From assembly GCA_036506155.1 (NCBI GenBank), contig DASXSF010000105.1, positions 62,001 through 126,000 on the forward strand: 64,000 bases of DNA, read 5' to 3'. Made by a program: the position numbers and the translations under genes. Each line of letters starts with the position of its first letter. Position 1 is the first letter of the stretch. Below, piece by piece: positions 60,494-64,000 of the stretch. The stretch comes from DASXRA01 sp036506155. Its GTDB lineage: Bacteria > Actinomycetota > Actinomycetes > Mycobacteriales > Jatrophihabitantaceae. The notes below the pieces were generated by a model, which made no database searches, had not been told where the DNA came from, and worked only from the letters and a program-made list of their open reading frames with translations.

Positions 60494-61569
60494 GCTCGAC
60501 GGGCCCGGACGTCCCGAGCGAGGACGAGCTCCGGGAGATGAGCACCGAGCAGGCGATGCTCACCGGCGCGGCCACCGACGGCGTCTACGCGGTGCATCGG
60601 CGAGACCGCTTCCCGGTACCGGGGACGAAGGCGGAGAAACGATCCGAGCGCGGCGTCGCTGCGCTTTTCACGATCGCGGCGCTGGCCGGCGTGGCGTTCA
60701 TCGTCGTGTTCGTCGCGGCGCCGTGGACCTGGAAGCCGCCGGGAAACAGCCAGATTTTCCGATTCTACACACCGCTTCTGGGGACGCTGCTCGGCATCAT
60801 GCTGGTCGGTCTCGGCGCAGGCGCGATCCTGTGGGCCAAATGGCTGATGCCCGAGGAGGAGTTCGTCCAGGAGCGGCACGACGAGCCGCAGCCCGGCGAA
60901 GGCGCCGACCAGGTGATGACCGGTGCCACGCTCGTCGCCGGCTACCGGGACACCGGGCTGCCCCGCAGGTCGCTGCTCGTCCGGACGCTCGTCCTGGCAG
61001 GCGGCGCGCTCGCGACGGTGCCGCTCGTCGCACTGATCGGAGGGCTGATCAAGGCGCCGGGTAAGACGCTGTTCCACACGCTGTGGAGCCCGCAGCCGGC
61101 AAAGTACCCGAACGGCATCCCGGTCGTGTACTCCAGCGGGCGACGGGTCAGCCCCAACGACCTGCAGGCCGGGGGCCTGGCCACGGTGTTCCCCGGAGTG
61201 CCGGGCGGGGTGAAAGATGCCAGCTCGCCGACGCTGCTGATCCGGTTGCGGCCCGGGCAGGGCAAGGACGTCGAGGCCCGCAACGGGCAGGCCAACTGGG
61301 GCTGGGGCGACTTCGTCGCGTACTCGAAGATCTGCACCCACGCGGGCTGCCCGGCCTCGCTGTACGAGCAGCAGACGACCCGGCTGCTGTGCCCGTGCCA
61401 CCAGTCGCAATTCGAGGTGCTACGGGATGCCAAGCCCGTCTTCGGACCCGCGACGCGCAGCCTTCCGAAGCTTAAGCTCGACGTCGAGGTGGTCGACGGG
61501 GTGCAGTACTTCGTCGCGCCGCAGGACTACCAAGAGCCCATCGGGCCCGGCTTCTGGGAGCGCGGATGA
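60490..61569 (+). CDS. qcrA: Rieske iron-sulfur subunit of cytochrome bcc complex
   Basis: 359 residues. Three helices (ALFTIAALAGVAFIVVF; YTPLLGTLLGIMLVGLGAGA; SLLVRTLVLAGGALATVPLV), the actinobacterial arrangement, then the Rieske domain with CTHAGCPAS and CPCHQSQF binding the 2Fe-2S cluster through two Cys and two His. FGPATRSLPKLKL follows. GTGA overlap with qcrC and ATGA overlap with qcrB. Confidence 0.95.
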   Translation: MSSTGPDVPSEDELREMSTEQAMLTGAATDGVYAVHRRDRFPVPGTKAEKRSERGVAALFTIAALAGVAFIVVFVAAPWTWKPPGNSQIFRFYTPLLGTLLGIMLVGLGAGAILWAKWLMPEEEFVQERHDEPQPGEGADQVMTGATLVAGYRDTGLPRRSLLVRTLVLAGGALATVPLVALIGGLIKAPGKTLFHTLWSPQPAKYPNGIPVVYSSGRRVSPNDLQAGGLATVFPGVPGGVKDASSPTLLIRLRPGQGKDVEARNGQANWGWGDFVAYSKICTHAGCPASLYEQQTTRLLCPCHQSQFEVLRDAKPVFGPATRSLPKLKLDVEVVDGVQYFVAPQDYQEPIGPGFWERG

Positions 61570-63209
61570 CAAGTACGTCCGAAGCGCCGTCCCGCCGCGC
61601 CAGCCGGCCCCGCACGCCCGCCGGCAAGACCGGCATGTGGCTCGACGAGCGCTTCAAGGCCGCCGGTGCGACCCGCAAGTACCTGAACAAGGTCTTCCCC
61701 GACCACTGGTCATTCATGATGGGCGAGATCGCGCTCTACTCGTTCATCATCCTGATCCTCACAGGCACGTACCTCTCGTTCTTCTTCGACGCCTCGATGG
61801 GCGACATTAGGTACAACGGCAGCTACGTGCCGCTGCAAGGCGTCGAGATGTCACGGGCGTACGCCTCCACGCTCAACATCTCCTTCGACGTTCGCGGTGG
61901 TCTGGTCATCCGCCAGATTCATCACTGGGCAGCCCTGCTGTTCGTCGCGGCGATGCTGATCCACATGCTCCGGATCTTCTTCACCGGAGCGTTCCGCAAG
62001 CCGCGCGAGCTCAACTGGCTGATCGGACTAAGCCTGCTCGTGCTCGGCGTCCTCGAGGGCTTCGTCGGCTATTCGCTCCCCGACGACCTGCTGTCGGGCA
62101 CCGGGTTCCGCATCGCCGACGCGATCATCCTGTCGATCCCGGTCATCGGTACCTGGACTGCGTTCATGGTGTTCGGGGGCCCGTTCCCCGGCACGCTGAT
62201 CATCGGCCGGCTGTACATCGTCCACGTGCTGCTGATCCCGGGCATCCTCGTCGCCCTTATCGCCGTCCACCTGGCGATCATGATCCGGCAGAAGCACACC
62301 GACTTCCCGGGGCCCGGCAAGTCCGAGACGACGGTCGTCGGGCACCGCTTCTACCCCAAGTTCTCGGCGCAGGCGACCGGCTTCTTCTTCATCGTGTTCG
62401 GACTGCTCTGCGCGCTGGGCGGCCTGGCCCAGATCAACCCGATATGGCTCTTCGGGCCGTACAACCCGGCGCAGGTGTCGTCCGGCTCGCAGCCCGACTG
62501 GTACATGGGCCTGCTCGACGGGTCCACGCGGCTGTTCCCCTCCTGGGAGATTCGGCTGTGGGGACACACCGTTCCTGCCCTGTTCTGGCCGACGGTGGTG
62601 CTGCCGACCATCCTCATCGGGCTGGCCGCTGCGTACCCGTTCATCGAGGCGCGCCTGACGAAGGACCGTGCCCGCCACAACCTGCTGCAACGCCCGCGTG
62701 ACGTTCCGGTGCGCACCGCTCTGGGGGCGATGGCCTGCACGTTCCTCGCCGTGCTGTTCATCTCCGGCGGCAACGACCTGATCGCCAAGGCGTTCGACAT
62801 CTCGCTGAACGCCATGACGTGGGGCGGGCGGATCGCGACGTTGGTGCTGCCGCCCCTGGCCTACGTGATCGTGTATCGGCTCTGCCTCGGGCTGCAGCGG
62901 CACGACCGTGAGGTACTCGAACACGGCGTCGAGACGGGCATCATCAAGCGGCTTCCGACCGGCGAGTTCATCGAGGTGCACCAGCCGCTGGGTCCCGTCG
63001 ACGAGCACGGCCACGGGATGCTCACGTACGCCGCCGCCGCCGTACCCAAGCGCATGAATCGGCTGGGACGCGGGCGGCTCGCCCACGTGCGCGGGTTCTT
63101 CTACCCGGTGAAGGAGAAGCCGGAGATCGCGGAGCGCCTCGCCGCCCTCGAAGACAGCGAGCACGCCGAGCTGGAAAGTCCCGAGCGCGAGGCCGAGCTC
63201 ACCGACTGA
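61566..63209 (+). CDS. qcrB: Cytochrome b subunit of cytochrome bcc complex
   Basis: 547 residues. Heme b ligands are in helices B and D (RQIHHWAALLFVAAMLIHML; VALIAVHLAIMIRQKH); PDWYMGLLDGSTRLFPSWEI and NPIWLFGPYNPAQVSSG form the actinobacterial quinol-site region. The C-terminal extension of about 120 residues is hydrophilic (GRGRLAHVRGFFYPVKEKPE), as in mycobacteria, where it contacts partner subunits. It oxidises menaquinol. Last gene of the ctaE-qcrCAB operon. Confidence 0.95.
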   Translation: MTSTSEAPSRRASRPRTPAGKTGMWLDERFKAAGATRKYLNKVFPDHWSFMMGEIALYSFIILILTGTYLSFFFDASMGDIRYNGSYVPLQGVEMSRAYASTLNISFDVRGGLVIRQIHHWAALLFVAAMLIHMLRIFFTGAFRKPRELNWLIGLSLLVLGVLEGFVGYSLPDDLLSGTGFRIADAIILSIPVIGTWTAFMVFGGPFPGTLIIGRLYIVHVLLIPGILVALIAVHLAIMIRQKHTDFPGPGKSETTVVGHRFYPKFSAQATGFFFIVFGLLCALGGLAQINPIWLFGPYNPAQVSSGSQPDWYMGLLDGSTRLFPSWEIRLWGHTVPALFWPTVVLPTILIGLAAAYPFIEARLTKDRARHNLLQRPRDVPVRTALGAMACTFLAVLFISGGNDLIAKAFDISLNAMTWGGRIATLVLPPLAYVIVYRLCLGLQRHDREVLEHGVETGIIKRLPTGEFIEVHQPLGPVDEHGHGMLTYAAAAVPKRMNRLGRGRLAHVRGFFYPVKEKPEIAERLAALEDSEHAELESPEREAELTD

Positions 63210-63210
63210 G

Positions 63211-63699
63211 CTAGCTCGGCACCCGAACGAGGAACAGCCAGGCGTTGATGACGCCGCCGATTAGGCTCGCCGCAGCAGCCGGGATCAGCCAATACAACCC
63301 GCCACCTGCACGCACAATGACGGTGACTCCGGCGACGCCGACCAATATCGCGGTGATCGTGTTCGGAGAGAACCGCTCGACATATCGGGCTACGCCGGAC
63401 TCGCGGGCATGACCGGCACGCCGGTCCAGTACGAGCAGACCGGCACCCGACAAGACCGCCACCGCCAGCAATTGCCAGCCGACAGCTGTCGATGGTTGCG
63501 GGGCCACTAACACGACGGCGGTCATGACCGATGTCATGAACAGCACAAGCGTCTGAGCGGCGCGAGAGCTGAGCGCCGGTGATTCGACAAGCGCGCTCCC
63601 CTTGACGGACACCGCCACGAACAGCAGACCGGTCAACGCACCGGCAGCCGCTGCCAGTGCTCCCCCGAAGGCGGCCCATGCCCCGGGCACGTATCCCAT
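63211..63699 (-). CDS. Small polytopic membrane protein of unknown function
   Basis: 162 residues, four to five helices: FGGALAAAAGALTGLLFVAVSV, TLVLFMTSVMTAVVLVAP, WQLLAVAVLSGAGLLVL, ITAILVGVAGVTVIVRAGG and LIPAAAASLIGGVINAWLFLV. No recognised family. The start has GGAGGTGA seven nt upstream. Its stop is 1 bp after the qcrB stop, convergent. The 159 bp to the next gene contain nothing distinctive. Confidence 0.7.
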   Translation of the reverse strand: MGYVPGAWAAFGGALAAAAGALTGLLFVAVSVKGSALVESPALSSRAAQTLVLFMTSVMTAVVLVAPQPSTAVGWQLLAVAVLSGAGLLVLDRRAGHARESGVARYVERFSPNTITAILVGVAGVTVIVRAGGGLYWLIPAAAASLIGGVINAWLFLVRVPS

Positions 63700-63858
63700 C
63701 GCGGTTCACCTCCGAGGGTCCGGGCTTCGGGTCGGTGGGATTTTCTCAGCCGAGGACGCCGGTCTCGGGTTTCGAGGGTGGGTTCGCCTGTACCGGCTGC
63801 CGGCGCAGCCCGGCGAACACGGATACCCAGCCGCTGAACGAGAGCTCCCGGCAGTGGG

Positions 63859-64000
63859 TCAGGAAAGCGGCCGCCGCCCGCCGGTGTAGTACTCGAAGAG
63901 CAGCCCGCCGACCGTGCCCAAGAGGCCGATCACACCCACGAACACCAGCCAGATCTGCATAAACGCAAGACCGGTGCCGATGATTGTCGCGGCCAGCGCC
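63859..64000 (-). CDS. C-terminal end of a cytochrome c oxidase subunit IV-like protein (partial, CtaF-like)
   Basis: The last 46 residues are visible: a helix (FMQIWLVFVGVIGLLGTVGGLL) ending FEYYTGGRRPLS. The GLLFEYYTG-type ending is typical of actinobacterial CtaF. The M. tuberculosis order (qcrB, then ctaF Rv2199c and ctaC) supports it. Gene runs off the right edge. Confidence 0.6.
   Translation of the reverse strand, partial: ALAATIIGTGLAFMQIWLVFVGVIGLLGTVGGLLFEYYTGGRRPLS

Overview
The window is about 64 kb of high-GC, densely coding DNA with many GTG starts and 4-bp start/stop overlaps. It comes from an actinobacterium (Actinomycetota). Gene order from about 4.5 kb to the right edge closely follows the Mycobacterium tuberculosis Rv2172c-Rv2199c block as I remember it: metF-like, polyprenyl synthase, Rv2175c-like regulator, PknL-like PASTA kinase, class II DAHP synthase, Rv2179c-like exoribonuclease, PlsC, ArsA-like ATPase, SRPBCC protein, FadD15, PimB', NlpC/P60 hydrolase, DEDD/GIY-YIG nuclease, trpD, ctaE-qcrCAB, ctaF. 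PimB' points to phosphatidylinositol mannosides. The lineage shares this backbone with mycobacteria but is not itself identifiable to genus from the window.

Layout. (a) 0-2.7 kb: end of a carotenoid-tailoring locus (membrane protein end, family 2 glycosyltransferase, CrtI-type oxidoreductase). (b) 2.8-4.0 kb: RES-type toxin-antitoxin pair. (c) 4.0-9.8 kb: CDP-alcohol phosphatidyltransferase and metF on the minus strand; crtE-crtI-crtB on the plus strand, converging on crtYc-crtYd, which are translationally coupled to an Rv2175c-like DNA-binding gene. (d) 9.8-20.3 kb: methyltransferase, spermidine-synthase-like protein, PASTA kinase, DUF559 protein, two non-homologous DAHP synthases, threonine aldolase, B3/4 protein and pirin. 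(e) 20.3-37.1 kb: an accessory-looking block on the minus strand: CopC-CopD fusion, a secreted protein of about 1,900 residues, three multicopper-oxidase-like proteins with complementary copper motifs, a membrane-anchored protein and a secreted subtilase. A response regulator/histidine kinase pair is divergent from it. (f) 37-45.6 kb: phosphofructokinase with pyrophosphate-type residues, exoribonuclease, a 126-bp tandem repeat, PlsC, esterase, and an unusual redox two-component pair (REC-glutaredoxin-like-thioredoxin-reductase-like protein plus a cNMP-domain kinase). (g) 45.6-64 kb: glucokinase, ArsA-like ATPase, lipid and cell-wall genes, a c-di-AMP (ydaO-type) riboswitch, nucleases, trpD and the cytochrome bcc-aa3 genes.

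How it fits together. The carotenoid genes predict a one-end-cyclised, glycosylated carotenoid. The 20-37 kb block reads as an extracellular copper-dependent oxidation system with its own copper handling, giant secreted partner, protease and two-component control. Two promoters of that block share half-sites phased at exactly 11 bp, which ties the regulator to the operon. Several genes show a TANNNT -10 element 6-7 nt before the start codon, indicating leaderless transcripts. This includes two very short divergent promoters whose -10 elements overlap.

No tRNA, rRNA, CRISPR array or insertion sequence was recognised.
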